The notes beneath the pieces are model-generated. The model ran no database searches, was not told where the DNA came from, and saw only the letters and a list, made by a program, of their open reading frames with translations. Below are positions 34,433 through 43,115 of a stretch of DNA of 60,498 bases, one piece after another. Position 1 is the stretch's first letter. Each line of letters begins with the position of its first letter. A program made the position numbers and the translations under genes. This stretch comes from Syntrophus sp964555065 (lineage in GTDB: Bacteria > Desulfobacterota > Syntrophia > Syntrophales > Syntrophaceae): NCBI GenBank assembly GCA_964555065.1, contig CAZKRB010000006.1:1-60498 (forward strand), given 5' to 3'.

Positions 34433-35140
34433 TTAGTCCGCAATATCGCCCCGATCCGATGCTTCGACCCGCAGCCGGTTCACGGCCAGGTGGGCCTGCC
34501 TCACCGGTTCCGGAAGGCGGTACCCCCGGCAGCAGGCCAGGACGATCTCCACCGCCCGGGACAGGCCGATCCGGTGTCCCGGAGAGACGAAAATGGGCCG
34601 GACTCGGTTCTTGGTCCGCAACACCCTGCCGATGACCGCCTCCTGATGGCGTAGCTCCGTCCAGTCTCCCCGCTCCCGCCCCACCTCCCCATAGGTTCCG
34701 ATCAACTTGGTCTTGGCGCAGCCAATCGTGGGCAGATCCAGGAAGAGGCCCATGTGGCAGGCCAGCCCCACACCCCGGGGGTGGGCGATGCCCTGGCCGT
34801 CGAACAGGACGATGTCGGGCCGCTGTTTCAGGTTCTCGAAGGCTTTCAGCAGCACGGGACCTTCCCGGAAGCTCAGCAGGCCGGGGACGTAGGGGAAGGG
34901 GGCGCGGGCGACGGCCGAGGCGATTTCCACAATCTCCAGGGCGGGAAAAGACAGGATGACCGCGGCGCCGAAGAAACGGTCATCGCCTCGGGAGTAGGAA
35001 ATGTCCGCTCCCGCAACAAAGCGGATGGGATCGGGTAGGTCCCGGTCGCAGAGGATCAGCCGTTCCCGGAGCATGCGTTGAATGGCGACGGCTTCCCCGC
35101 AGGTCACGTCCCAGGAATGAAGGGGTTTTGTTCCGGCCAT
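34433..35140 (-). CDS. nfi: Endonuclease V
   Basis: The protein has 235 residues, close to E. coli Nfi (223). The metal-binding Asp lies in VAGADISYSRGD, the catalytic Glu in PGLLSFREGPVLLKAF and Asp in VLFDGQGIAHPRGVGLACH; TIGCAKTKLIG follows. It nicks DNA one base 3' of deaminated bases such as inosine. Start 35140 has a GGAG site 8 bases upstream; other upstream starts (35161 and beyond) lack one. Transcribed alone, convergent with the two-component operon. Confidence 0.94.
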   Translation of the reverse strand: MAGTKPLHSWDVTCGEAVAIQRMLRERLILCDRDLPDPIRFVAGADISYSRGDDRFFGAAVILSFPALEIVEIASAVARAPFPYVPGLLSFREGPVLLKAFENLKQRPDIVLFDGQGIAHPRGVGLACHMGLFLDLPTIGCAKTKLIGTYGEVGRERGDWTELRHQEAVIGRVLRTKNRVRPIFVSPGHRIGLSRAVEIVLACCRGYRLPEPVRQAHLAVNRLRVEASDRGDIAD

Positions 35141-35717
35141 CTTTACGTCTCCGGCAGGCATTGATTGAGATTTCCCCAGCCTGAACGATCCAGGCAAGCC
35201 TCCTATACCACGACGGCCTGCCTTTTTCAAAATCGCAGACTCCCGGCAGAACCCCGCAAGAGTCGTCCAAATAATTTCCAGGATCGACCCCTTGCCATTA
35301 AAAGCCCAGTGATCGCTTTGCTGCGGCTTATGCATCCCATGATGATGGGCAATGACGCGACCCCGGCTCTCCCGGCAATCAATGCGTTTTTTCTTTCCCT
35401 GAGCCTGGCGCGGCAAAAACGGAATCAACACAGGCTCTGCCGAACGGGAGGCGGTGCTAATGCCGCGAGTCGGGCTTATCGCCCTTTTAGGCTCGTCCTT
35501 GTCAGACAAACACCGGCAACGGCATGACTTCCTGTCTGACAGAAAATAGGGGGAGCGGCTGATAGCAAGACCTGCAAGCAGATGATAACGTCTCTTGCAA
35601 GAGGAACCCCCCAATGCCCTTTCCTTCATGTTCAGGCGAGGCTGATCTCCTCGACGTACCGGCGGCGGATCGGACGAGTGGTTTCCCATTGTGCAGAAAA
35701 AGAAGGAGGATCAAATC

Positions 35718-37901
35718 ATGAGTTCTCAGCCTGGAGAAGGGCAGCGAACCAGCGGGAGTGAAAATAGGGTGGAGGAAAAGCCGAAGGAAAGAGGGCAGGG
35801 GATCGGAGCCATGCCCGTAGAGGAATGCCGGGCCGTTTTCGGCCAGGCGATGCGGGAGAACCGCACGTACCTGATGGAGCATGAATGCAAGGAAATCCTC
35901 GAAAATATGGGGATTGCCACCACGGGTTTTCTGGTCGCCGGCTCCGAGGACGAAGCCGTCGAGATGAGCAACAAGCTGGGCTATCCCGTCGTGTTGAAGA
36001 TCGTTTCCCCCGACGTGGTGCACAAAACCGACTCGGGGGGAGTCAAATTGAATCTGGCGGATGGGGACGCCGTGCGTGAAGCGTATCGGACGATGATCGA
36101 CGCCTTCAAATATCAGCATATCGTCGGGGTCGCTGTGCAGCAGATGGCCGCCCCCGGCGTCGAGGCCATTATCGGCGTCACCCGGGACCCCAGCTTCGGT
36201 CCCGTCCTGATGTTCGGCCTGGGGGGGATTTTCGTGGAGGTCCTCAAGGATGTCACCTTCCGGGTGCTGCCCGTGACGCCCCGGGATATCGACGAGATGA
36301 TCGGGGAGATCAAGGGGTACCCCCTCCTGAAGGGGTACCGGGGGCAGGCGGTGGATGTCGAGGCCCTCAAGACCCTGCTGCTCAAGATCTCCGAGCTGGT
36401 TCTGACCTTCCCGGAAATCCGGGAACTGGACCTCAATCCGGTCTTCCTCTATTCGCAGGGAAACATGACCGTCGATGCGCGGATGTTCATCGGCCCCGCG
36501 CCGGAGAAGGTCCCGGAAGTGAAGCCGGGGAGCTCCATCCGGGAAATCCGGAAACTCTTCTATCCGGACAGCATCGCCGTCATCGGGGCGACGAGCGCCG
36601 AGGGAAAACTGGGATACAACGTGTTCCGCAACCTCCTCTTTCACAAGTTCGCGGGAAAACTCTATCCCATCAACCCGAAAAGCGACGAGGTCCAGGGGGT
36701 GAAGGCCTACCGGAACATCACCGAGGTCCCCGAGCCGGTTGATCTGGCCATCGTCCTGGTCCCGGCGTCTGCTGCCGTTGCGGCGATCGAGGACTGCTGC
36801 CGGAAGGGCGTGAAGATCATCGTCGTGGAAACGGCCGGATTCGCCGAAACGGGCGAGGACGGCAAGATCGTCCAGGAGAAAATCCGGGAGATCATCAAGG
36901 CTCATGGCTGCCGGCTGCTGGGTCCCAACTGTTCCGGCGTCATCAACACCCATGTGGGCAACGTGCAATCCATCGGGTTGGTGGAGGAGCTGGGGAAGGG
37001 AAACATCGCGCTGACGGCGCAGGCGGGCGTTTATGCGGCGGGAATCCTCACCGGGCTTCGCCACGTGATGGATTTCGGCATTGTGGCCACCATCGGCAAC
37101 AAGATGGACATCAGCGAGACGGACATCCTGGAGTATCTGGGCAGCGACGATCATATCGATGTCGTGGGCATGTACATGGAGGATGTGAAGAGCGGCCGAC
37201 GGTTTATCGATGTCGCCCGCGAGGTGACGAAAATCAAACCAGTCATTGCCCTGAAAGGCGGGCGGACGGCGGCGGGGACCAAGGTGGTTTCCTCCCATAC
37301 GGCCTCCCTGGCCGGCAACGATGAAATCAACAGCGCCGCCTTCCGGCAGAGCGGGATCATCCGGGCGCGGGATAACGAACACCTCTTCGGATTGCTCAAG
37401 GCTTTTGCCCGGCAGCCTCTTCCCAAGGGGGACGGCATCCTGGTGATTACCTACACCGGTTCGCTGGGGGTTGCCTCCACGGATACGCTCTATCTCAACG
37501 GCATGCGCCTGGCCGAACTGGAGCCGGAACTGAAAGAGCGCCTGCGGGAAATCATGCCCGATTATGTCACTTCCATGAATCCCGTTGATTATTCCTTCAG
37601 CATGGATCCCGAGCAACTGCGGAAAACGATTGAACTCGGCATCGCCAGCGAGGATGTGGGCGGCCTGCTCGTGGTGATCCAGGGTGAAATTCTGGGGTCC
37701 TTTGTGGATACCTTAAGGGCGATCGATTACAAGGGAAAACCCATCCTGACCTGCGTGGCCGTGAAGGAATTCATGATGGAGGACGTGGTCCGGATGGAAA
37801 AGGCGGGCTTCCCCGTTTATTCCACGGCGGAAATGGCGGCGGAGATCCTGGCGACGATGTATCAGTTCAAGCAGCGAAGAGATCGACAAGCACAATCCTA
37901 G
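35718..37901 (+). CDS. Acyl-CoA synthetase, ADP/NDP-forming, fused beta-alpha
   Basis: The protein has 727 residues. An ATP-grasp domain comes first (about 40-270, VVLKIVSPDVVHKTDSGGVK) and the CoA-binding and ligase domains follow (about 285-720). FYPDSIAVIGATSAEGKLGY is the CoA-binding motif, and His in KVVSSHTASLAGNDE is the phosphorylated residue. The order beta then alpha differs from the usual alpha-beta fusion. It would form acetate or another acid plus ATP from acyl-CoA, conserving energy in fermentation or syntrophy; the substrate is unknown. AAGGAGG precedes the start. Two hairpins follow at 37888-37912 and 37919-37951. Confidence 0.93.
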   Translation: MSSQPGEGQRTSGSENRVEEKPKERGQGIGAMPVEECRAVFGQAMRENRTYLMEHECKEILENMGIATTGFLVAGSEDEAVEMSNKLGYPVVLKIVSPDVVHKTDSGGVKLNLADGDAVREAYRTMIDAFKYQHIVGVAVQQMAAPGVEAIIGVTRDPSFGPVLMFGLGGIFVEVLKDVTFRVLPVTPRDIDEMIGEIKGYPLLKGYRGQAVDVEALKTLLLKISELVLTFPEIRELDLNPVFLYSQGNMTVDARMFIGPAPEKVPEVKPGSSIREIRKLFYPDSIAVIGATSAEGKLGYNVFRNLLFHKFAGKLYPINPKSDEVQGVKAYRNITEVPEPVDLAIVLVPASAAVAAIEDCCRKGVKIIVVETAGFAETGEDGKIVQEKIREIIKAHGCRLLGPNCSGVINTHVGNVQSIGLVEELGKGNIALTAQAGVYAAGILTGLRHVMDFGIVATIGNKMDISETDILEYLGSDDHIDVVGMYMEDVKSGRRFIDVAREVTKIKPVIALKGGRTAAGTKVVSSHTASLAGNDEINSAAFRQSGIIRARDNEHLFGLLKAFARQPLPKGDGILVITYTGSLGVASTDTLYLNGMRLAELEPELKERLREIMPDYVTSMNPVDYSFSMDPEQLRKTIELGIASEDVGGLLVVIQGEILGSFVDTLRAIDYKGKPILTCVAVKEFMMEDVVRMEKAGFPVYSTAEMAAEILATMYQFKQRRDRQAQS

Positions 37902-37918
37902 TCTTTGTGCTTCTCTCA

Positions 37919-37951
37919 CCTTCCGCCGGCTCCTCCCAAGCCGGCGGAAGG
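37919..37951 (+). terminator. Hairpin after the acyl-CoA synthetase gene
   Basis: A perfect 13-bp stem (37919-37931 with 37939-37951) closes a 7-base loop, 18 bases after the stop. A smaller 8-bp hairpin overlaps the stop itself (37888-37895 with 37905-37912). No T run follows, so termination may need Rho or be weak. Confidence 0.6.
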
Positions 37952-38059
37952 ACCTCCTTATGACCGGCTCAAACCAAAGATCGGTGCGGTGGCATTCAGT
38001 AAATTTGCCAAAGGTGCAGAAAAAGGGTGAAGGGCGGGAAAAAGGAGCCGTAAATCGTT

Positions 38060-39001
38060 TTACCCTTTGGGAAAAAGGGGTTCCAGAAGCGTTCTGGCTC
38101 GGGTGACATCCCTCCCGATCTGATCGGCCAGCGCCTCCAGGCTGTCGAAGCGGACCTCTCCCCGGATCCTGTCCATAAAAAACACTTCCAGTTCCTCGCC
38201 GTAAAGGTCGCCTTGGAAATCCAGGAGGTGAAGTTCCACGGTCAGGGCTTCGTTGTTGAACGTGGGATTGTGCCCGATGTTCAGGACGCCTCGATACCGG
38301 CTTCCCTTCCATTCGGCGATGACGGCGTAAACCCCCTCCGGCGGCAGAAGGTCCTTCTCCGGCTCCAGGTTCGCCGTGGGAAATCCCAGTTTTTCGCCCC
38401 GCCGGTAGCCGCCTGCCACGCGCCCCTTCAGATTGTAGGGCCGCCCCAGGAGGGCGCCCGCCGTCTTTACCTCCCCGTCGAAGATCAGGTTGCGGACCTT
38501 GGTGCTGCTGATGAGAATCCCTTCTTCCATGACGGCATTGGTGACATCCACTTCAAAGCCGAGCTTCCTGCCGTAGCGGGCGAGAAATTCTTCGTTACCC
38601 TCCTTCCCCTGACCGAAGGTATAGTCATGGCCGATGAAGATTTTCCGGATCCGCAACTGTTCCCACAGGATCCGGCAGACGAAATCCTTGGCTGAAGTCT
38701 TCGCGAAGTCGAGGGAAAAGGGGATCAGCATGACGGCGTCGATTTGCAGCGACTCGATCAGCTTCAATTTCTCTTCCAGGGTGGTAAGGAGGTAGAAGGG
38801 GCGCTTTTCGGGGTGGAGAATGCTCTTGGGATGGGGATTGAAGGTGATGACCACCGATTTGCACCGGTTCTGCCTTGCCTCCTGGACCACTTTTCTGAAG
38901 ATCTGCTGGTGACCGAGATGAACCCCGTCAAAATTGCCGATGGTCGCCACGGCGCCCTTGAACTCCTCCGGGACCTCGTCAAAGCTGTTGATGATTTTCA
39001 T
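38060..39001 (-). CDS. ribF: Riboflavin kinase / FAD synthetase
   Basis: The protein has 313 residues. The N-terminal FAD synthetase domain (about 14-180) has the nucleotidyltransferase motifs TIGNFDGVHLGHQQIF and the C-terminal ISSTKVRN (SSTxxR). The riboflavin kinase domain (about 185-305) has GRPYNLKGRVAGGYRRGEKL, LGFPTANLE and GVYAVIAEWKG. It turns riboflavin into FMN and then FAD. An AGGAAG site lies 11 bases before the ATG. No FMN riboswitch is visible upstream. Convergent with the acyl-CoA synthetase gene and divergent from the tRNA. Confidence 0.96.
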   Translation of the reverse strand: MKIINSFDEVPEEFKGAVATIGNFDGVHLGHQQIFRKVVQEARQNRCKSVVITFNPHPKSILHPEKRPFYLLTTLEEKLKLIESLQIDAVMLIPFSLDFAKTSAKDFVCRILWEQLRIRKIFIGHDYTFGQGKEGNEEFLARYGRKLGFEVDVTNAVMEEGILISSTKVRNLIFDGEVKTAGALLGRPYNLKGRVAGGYRRGEKLGFPTANLEPEKDLLPPEGVYAVIAEWKGSRYRGVLNIGHNPTFNNEALTVELHLLDFQGDLYGEELEVFFMDRIRGEVRFDSLEALADQIGRDVTRARTLLEPLFPKG

Positions 39002-39103
39002 GGTGGATTCGCTTCCTGTCGCTTCCTCTGTCGGGTTTTAAGAGTGGGAAGATCAAGTCGATCTTCTTAGCACTATCGGCATAATTTTCAACCTCAATTT
39101 TGC

Positions 39104-39131
39104 TTGACAAGGCCGGAAAAGTCGGTGTAAA
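39104..39131 (+). promoter_or_regulatory. Candidate promoter of tRNA-Leu
   Basis: A perfect -35 TTGACA (39104-39109) and a weaker -10 TGTAAA (39126-39131) are spaced by 16 bases. The predicted start is about 35 bases before the tRNA, a normal leader length. Confidence 0.55.
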
Positions 39132-39170
39132 GAACAAAGGCTTCAGGGGGTGAGCCCCCTTCCGGCAAGG

Positions 39171-39257
39171 GCCGAAGTGGCGGAATTGGTAGACGCGCTA
39201 GGTTCAGGGTCTAGTGGGTGTAGGCCTGTCCGGGTTCAAATCCCGGCTTCGGCACCA
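39171..39257 (+). tRNA. tRNA-Leu (anticodon CAG)
   Basis: The 87-base sequence folds as a class II tRNA: acceptor GCCGAAG pairs with CTTCGGC, anticodon loop TTCAGGG reads CUG codons, and the long variable arm and TTCAAAT T-loop are present. The CCA end (39255-39257) is encoded. The AT-rich island that follows makes its 3' end a likely integration site. Confidence 0.97.
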
Positions 39258-39284
39258 TTTTTTGAAATATTTCTTTTTTTGATC

Positions 39285-39317
39285 ATGGGGACTTGGGATT
39301 CACCACCAAGTCCCCAT
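39285..39317 (+). terminator. Terminator after tRNA-Leu
   Basis: A perfect 12-bp stem (39285-39296 with 39306-39317) closes a 9-base loop and is followed by TCGTGTTTTT. It lies 28 bases past the tRNA. A T-rich stretch directly after CCA may act first. Confidence 0.7.
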
Positions 39318-39396
39318 TCGTGTTTTTGCCGCCCTTGGCACCGTTCCCATTTGGGTGAGGGTTTGAGCCTCTCCTTCATTAGGCTTTATTGAAGAA

Positions 39397-39510
39397 TTAT
39401 AAATTTTCTCCATAAAAGTTCGTCTGGTAAATGCTGATGTCGACATATTCCGGACAGTAGCGGCTCCTCCCTCTGAAACCGAAAGTCACCCACCAAATCC
39501 ACCCATAGGA
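39397..39510 (-). pseudogene. Possible short coding remnant beside the 110-residue protein gene
   Basis: A 37-codon minus-strand frame without an ATG reads as natural protein: WIWWVTFGFRGRSRYCPEYV, then DISIYQTNFYGENL and stop. It is in another frame from the gene ending at 39512, so either the upstream protein is frameshifted and should be longer, or this is the end of a lost gene. Too short to decide. The remaining DNA between 39318 and 39396 shows nothing. Confidence 0.25.
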
Positions 39511-39511
39511 A

Positions 39512-39844
39512 TTACTTTGAATTTTCTTTGTTAAGTATCGGTCTGATATAGTAGGACATTAGATTTTGAAGACTTATAGAATCATATTCACTCACAGAAT
39601 TAACCAATAGATTTAGGGCGTCATTTGTCGGACTTTCGAAATCACGGATATTGTATTTTTCCAATAGCCGAATACGCACATCATTAAAAAATCTATCAAT
39701 TGTGGCTTTAAGATTTTCTGCTCTTTTTCTGTCATCTCCCAAGAGTAGTTCGTCAAGTATGTTAAGTGCTTCTTCTAAATCAGAATATTTTCTGCTTTTC
39801 TGAAATTCGCTAAAAAGTTTTCTGGCTTGAGAAAAATTATCCAT
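39512..39844 (-). CDS. Small helical protein, last gene of the island cassette
   Basis: The protein has 110 residues and is almost all helix: DNFSQARKLFSEFQKSRKY, DLEEALNILDELLLGDDRKR, ATIDRFFNDVRIRLLEK, ending SISLQNLMSYYIRPIL. Start 39844 lies 1 base after the stop of the 65-residue membrane-protein gene, so the two are translated together; an ATG farther upstream is less likely. Charge pattern suggests a soluble protein-binding role. No family recognised. AT-rich like the whole island. Confidence 0.6.
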   Translation of the reverse strand: MDNFSQARKLFSEFQKSRKYSDLEEALNILDELLLGDDRKRAENLKATIDRFFNDVRIRLLEKYNIRDFESPTNDALNLLVNSVSEYDSISLQNLMSYYIRPILNKENSK

Positions 39845-39845
39845 A

Positions 39846-40043
39846 TTACCAATCACCGCCCCAATCATCATACAAATTTGTATTTCTTTTATGCTTAACC
39901 CTGAAAACATAGAATATTATAAAACCAATAAAAATTATTCCTGCTATGGTTTTACCAAAAAGCACCCCAATTCCGATAAATAAGGAAGCCATAAAAATAC
40001 ATCCGATTAATCCTAATGTCCAACCGATGATTAAATCCTTCAT
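39846..40043 (-). CDS. Small membrane protein in the island cassette
   Basis: The protein has 65 residues. Two hydrophobic helices (about 5-30, LIIGWTLGLIGCIFMASLFI, and 31-47, AGIIFIGFIIFYVF) precede a basic and polar tail (RVKHKRNTNLYDDW). GAGGAG lies 11 bases before the ATG. An 8-codon frame with a strong Shine-Dalgarno (40069-40095) lies just upstream. Function unknown; a membrane anchor for its neighbours is only a guess. Confidence 0.65.
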   Translation of the reverse strand: MKDLIIGWTLGLIGCIFMASLFIGIGVLFGKTIAGIIFIGFIIFYVFRVKHKRNTNLYDDWGGDW

Positions 40044-40068
40044 ATGTTCAGACTCCTCTGCTATGAAA

Positions 40069-40095
40069 CTAATAATTGTGACGTTGCTTTCTCAT
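40069..40095 (-). promoter_or_regulatory. Mini-ORF (8 codons) with strong ribosome site
   Basis: AAAGGAGG lies 7 bases before an ATG that opens MRKQRHNY and then stops, 25 bases before the small membrane-protein gene. It could be a leader peptide tuning the gene downstream, or the start of a deleted gene. No attenuator hairpin is obvious. Confidence 0.3.
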
Positions 40096-40190
40096 GGGAT
40101 TTCCTCCTTTTATGAGTTTATGATGACTAATCACAACCGATCAAAAGTCCTATTCACGCTGAACCAAGACACTTCAAAATCCAATCAAGA

Positions 40191-42539
40191 TCAGCCATGT
40201 CGTAATCGCTCTTGTATAAAGTCGCGCAACCAGTTTTGTAAGGGCTGTTGTTCAATTGTAGGCATGTAAAGATTAACTTGGTGTTGCAGCCAGACTTTGC
40301 TCTTTCCGGCCAATCCCTGCCATTCGTCCTTTCGCTCTCCAAATGCAAATTCAAGGGTGATCAAGGTCAGCATCGTAATCAATATTGCTCTGGCATTGCC
40401 ATGGGCAACCATCCTGATTTTATCTGTGATATCTTTAATTTCTCTTTCTGCGATGTTGATCTTCGATAATAACCGTTTGTTCTCTTCGAACCCTCCCTCG
40501 GCTTTTTGATTTGAAAGTATTTCTAGAAGATCGTCATCCTCGGGTGAAAGTAGAGGGGGATAACGTCTCCGGGCAATACTGAATTTTGCTTCGTTCTTTC
40601 TGTAATCACCTTTATGAATTCTTGAGAAACGCGGGGTTGCATCGATATTGTATGCTCTAAATGCATTGCCCGCCATTCTGTTAAAAGTAACATTATTTTG
40701 AATGGAATAACAAGAAGCGGCTTTGAACAATCCCCCCCATCCCTTTGTCAATATGACGGGTACTTTTCTTAGAACTATTTCAGACGTTGATTGCTCTGAT
40801 TCTTGTCGTTTCTCTACTCCTATGAAGCTGGTTTCTCTGCTTATAACGCCATACCTCTTTGAAATCTCAATGATATCATCATTCATTTTTTGGCCGCTCC
40901 GTTCCGTCTGGCGGGAACCGGATCCTCCCTGGGCTCTTTCCTCAAGATCCCTTATTTTCTCCCTCGCCCAGAATCTCGCTGTCGGGAGGTCATGATCCGC
41001 AACCTGAGTACAATCAATTATCCATTCCCTTCTGCCGGAACCGGTTTCTCCGTAAATCTTAATTGATGAACAGGGATCTTTCAGACTGGCAAAAATGCTT
41101 GTTCCCTGATCAAGAAATGCTATGGGATGCAGCGGAGCCTGTTCAGTCAAAGCATCCCCGTCCCACTCGATTTTCAGGTTGCGGATGCTTCCCACCAGCA
41201 CTTTATTAAACAGGCGAAGCACTTTGGACTCGATTCTTTCATGGGTGGAGATTAATTCAAAAGCACCATTAGCCACCCTGACCAGACTTTTGATGAGAAA
41301 TTCATTCGGGCCGCTGCCGATACCTACGGTATGGAAATTTGTTTTGTCCGCATGTTCCTGTACAAGGACCCTTACTTCGTCTTCGTTGCTTATTTCCCCA
41401 TCGGTTATGAGAATGATGTCCCTCATAAAATCAGAATAGGATTCCCGGACATAGATATCCTTCAATGGCCCCAGAACTTCTGTCCCACCCAGAGAGGCGT
41501 CTGTCCTTGCCAGATATGCCAAAGCCTCGTTCATCGTCGTATTGTCGAAACCCTGACTTGTGGGAAACAAGCTTTCATACTGACTGCCAAAACGGTAGAT
41601 GTTGAACCTTGTCCCCGGATTTAAAGCCCTGATCATGATTTCCATGGCTTTTTTTGCTTCCTTGATGGATTCGCCGGCCATTGAACCGGAACAATCGAGA
41701 ACGAACACAATTTCCTGTCCGTGCTTTTGTCTGCCAGCGTTAAGCTCGAGGGGCTCTTTGTGGGGAGTGAAGTCGATCTGGACGAAATGCTGCCCATCCT
41801 CTTCAATTAAGAATGCTCGGCTGGAGAAAGCCTCTTTCTGGACAATGTTCAGGATGAAATCTTTGTTCATTGATGATTCTTCGGAGGTCAAGGAAACGTG
41901 AATTGAATCACCGGTGAAGCTCGTATTGATATGGTGCGATGGGGATGCAACAGAGGAGATTCCTTCCTTGCCATGGATGGTGATGTTCAAGGTCAGGCCA
42001 TAGGGCACATCAAAGAGAAAAGGCGGATTGACGATATCATTAACCGGGATGTCATGATCCTCCTGCATCGAGTCTGGCACGTAACGCGGAGAGATCGTCG
42101 TGGGCAGAAAAAAACGGACTTCTGACTCATAAGCATCAAGGAGGATGACATACGCGATTTCTATCATGACGGAGTTCCCGGGTTTTATGCCTCCGACGGA
42201 GAGCGTGAAAATATTAGGCCGCTCTTCATCAAGGAGTTGAGTGCCATGTCCCCTAGACAAAGCCTCATCGTACAACTCAAAAGCCTTGTCCTTTTCCTCG
42301 ATTTCCCCTTCAATAACCCTGTCTCCGACAAAAGCCTTGAAGCCGCACACCGCGGCACTTTCAGGAAGGGGAAATTTGTAAACCACTTCAATGGGATCCT
42401 TTTCAATGTTCCGGAACCGCTGGCGAAGTTTGATTGCGGCACCCCTGCCCACAATGTTTCCTTGAACATCCACCCCCTCCAAGGGTACTTGTACCCCTCC
42501 AGTAGAACACAAACCGGCGGCCATGACTTCACGATTCAT
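40191..42539 (-). CDS. VIT- and vWA-domain protein
   Basis: The protein has 782 residues. The VIT domain (about 5-130) has PLEGVDVQGNIVGRGAAI and KFPLPESAAVCGFKAFVGDR. The vWA domain (about 275-450) has a complete metal-ion site: DCSGSMAGES, Thr in GGTEVLG and Asp in ILITDGEISN. The C-terminal 300 residues are charged and helical and carry no known domain. There is no signal peptide or membrane anchor, unlike most VIT-vWA surface proteins, so it is likely cytoplasmic. Start 42539 overlaps the MerR gene stop by 11 bases; a GTG six bases further up is possible. It is AT-rich and probably acquired. Confidence 0.85.
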   Translation of the reverse strand: MNREVMAAGLCSTGGVQVPLEGVDVQGNIVGRGAAIKLRQRFRNIEKDPIEVVYKFPLPESAAVCGFKAFVGDRVIEGEIEEKDKAFELYDEALSRGHGTQLLDEERPNIFTLSVGGIKPGNSVMIEIAYVILLDAYESEVRFFLPTTISPRYVPDSMQEDHDIPVNDIVNPPFLFDVPYGLTLNITIHGKEGISSVASPSHHINTSFTGDSIHVSLTSEESSMNKDFILNIVQKEAFSSRAFLIEEDGQHFVQIDFTPHKEPLELNAGRQKHGQEIVFVLDCSGSMAGESIKEAKKAMEIMIRALNPGTRFNIYRFGSQYESLFPTSQGFDNTTMNEALAYLARTDASLGGTEVLGPLKDIYVRESYSDFMRDIILITDGEISNEDEVRVLVQEHADKTNFHTVGIGSGPNEFLIKSLVRVANGAFELISTHERIESKVLRLFNKVLVGSIRNLKIEWDGDALTEQAPLHPIAFLDQGTSIFASLKDPCSSIKIYGETGSGRREWIIDCTQVADHDLPTARFWAREKIRDLEERAQGGSGSRQTERSGQKMNDDIIEISKRYGVISRETSFIGVEKRQESEQSTSEIVLRKVPVILTKGWGGLFKAASCYSIQNNVTFNRMAGNAFRAYNIDATPRFSRIHKGDYRKNEAKFSIARRRYPPLLSPEDDDLLEILSNQKAEGGFEENKRLLSKINIAEREIKDITDKIRMVAHGNARAILITMLTLITLEFAFGERKDEWQGLAGKSKVWLQHQVNLYMPTIEQQPLQNWLRDFIQERLRHG

Positions 42540-42921
42540 TTTCACGGACCCCTTTCATGATTGATTTCGCTATCCTGATCAGTTCAACGATTTTCCTTTG
42601 CTCTTTCATTTCGATTTCCCGCCCCACCACCAACTCGATTCCTGGTGATATCCCGTATCGAACGACAACTTCTCTTTTTGGCAGTTCGGGTTCTGCCGTT
42701 TTTTCCTTCAATAATGAAGCTATGGATGAGATCGCGATTCCCTGCGCCTGGAGCTCCTTTATTTTGAGTAGTTGTTTCACATGACTGTCATAATAATATC
42801 CGCCTCTTCCTCTGCCAGCCGGAGGCTCCAGCAACCCTTCCTGGATATAGTAACGTATTGTTCTCCTCGTGTATCCAGTGATTTCTGAAAGGTCGTCAAT
42901 TAAGTATTTTTTTGTTTCCAT
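42529..42921 (-). CDS. MerR-family transcriptional regulator
   Basis: The protein has 130 residues. The N-terminal winged HTH (about 6-72) reads YLIDDLSEITGYTRRTIRYY, then IQEGLLEPPAGRGRGGYYYD. A short coil (KQLLKIKELQAQGIAISSIA) would dimerise it. The C-terminal 50 residues (KREVVVRYGISPGIEL) have no metal-binding Cys, so it is not a classic MerR metal sensor. The stop overlaps the VIT/vWA gene start. A 24-bp inverted repeat lies 8 bases upstream and may be its own operator. Confidence 0.85.
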   Translation of the reverse strand: METKKYLIDDLSEITGYTRRTIRYYIQEGLLEPPAGRGRGGYYYDSHVKQLLKIKELQAQGIAISSIASLLKEKTAEPELPKREVVVRYGISPGIELVVGREIEMKEQRKIVELIRIAKSIMKGVRENES

Positions 42922-42928
42922 GATTTTT

Positions 42929-42952
42929 ATTATGACACCATGATGTCATAAT
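42929..42952 (-). promoter_or_regulatory. Palindromic operator upstream of merR-like gene
   Basis: Perfect 9-bp arms ATTATGACA (42929-42937) and TGTCATAAT (42944-42952) flank a 6-base centre. The palindrome overlaps a possible -35 TTGCAT and a -10 CATAAT on the minus strand, close to the start codon. Placement over the promoter is typical of MerR-type autoregulation. Confidence 0.6.
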
Positions 42953-43115
42953 GCAAGCAATATTTTTCAAGGGATTGATTGGCATCGGATCTCCGTATGA
43001 CGAACGCGGCACAGTAGCATTGAATTTCCTTGGTTTTTATCATTCCTTGAGCACTTCCTGATGATCAGGCCGGGGAATCCATGCATCTTGTTGGTGACAG
43101 GATGGTTTTGCGTCC

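Noticed and set aside
35141..35717. Possible riboswitch in the long leader of the acyl-CoA synthetase gene
   Set aside because: Only short inverted repeats (for example 35501-35508 with 35533-35540) were found, without any recognised riboswitch core.
35502..37616. A 704-codon minus-strand frame opposite the acyl-CoA synthetase gene
   Set aside because: Antisense frame with low-complexity composition; the plus-strand gene has intact family motifs.
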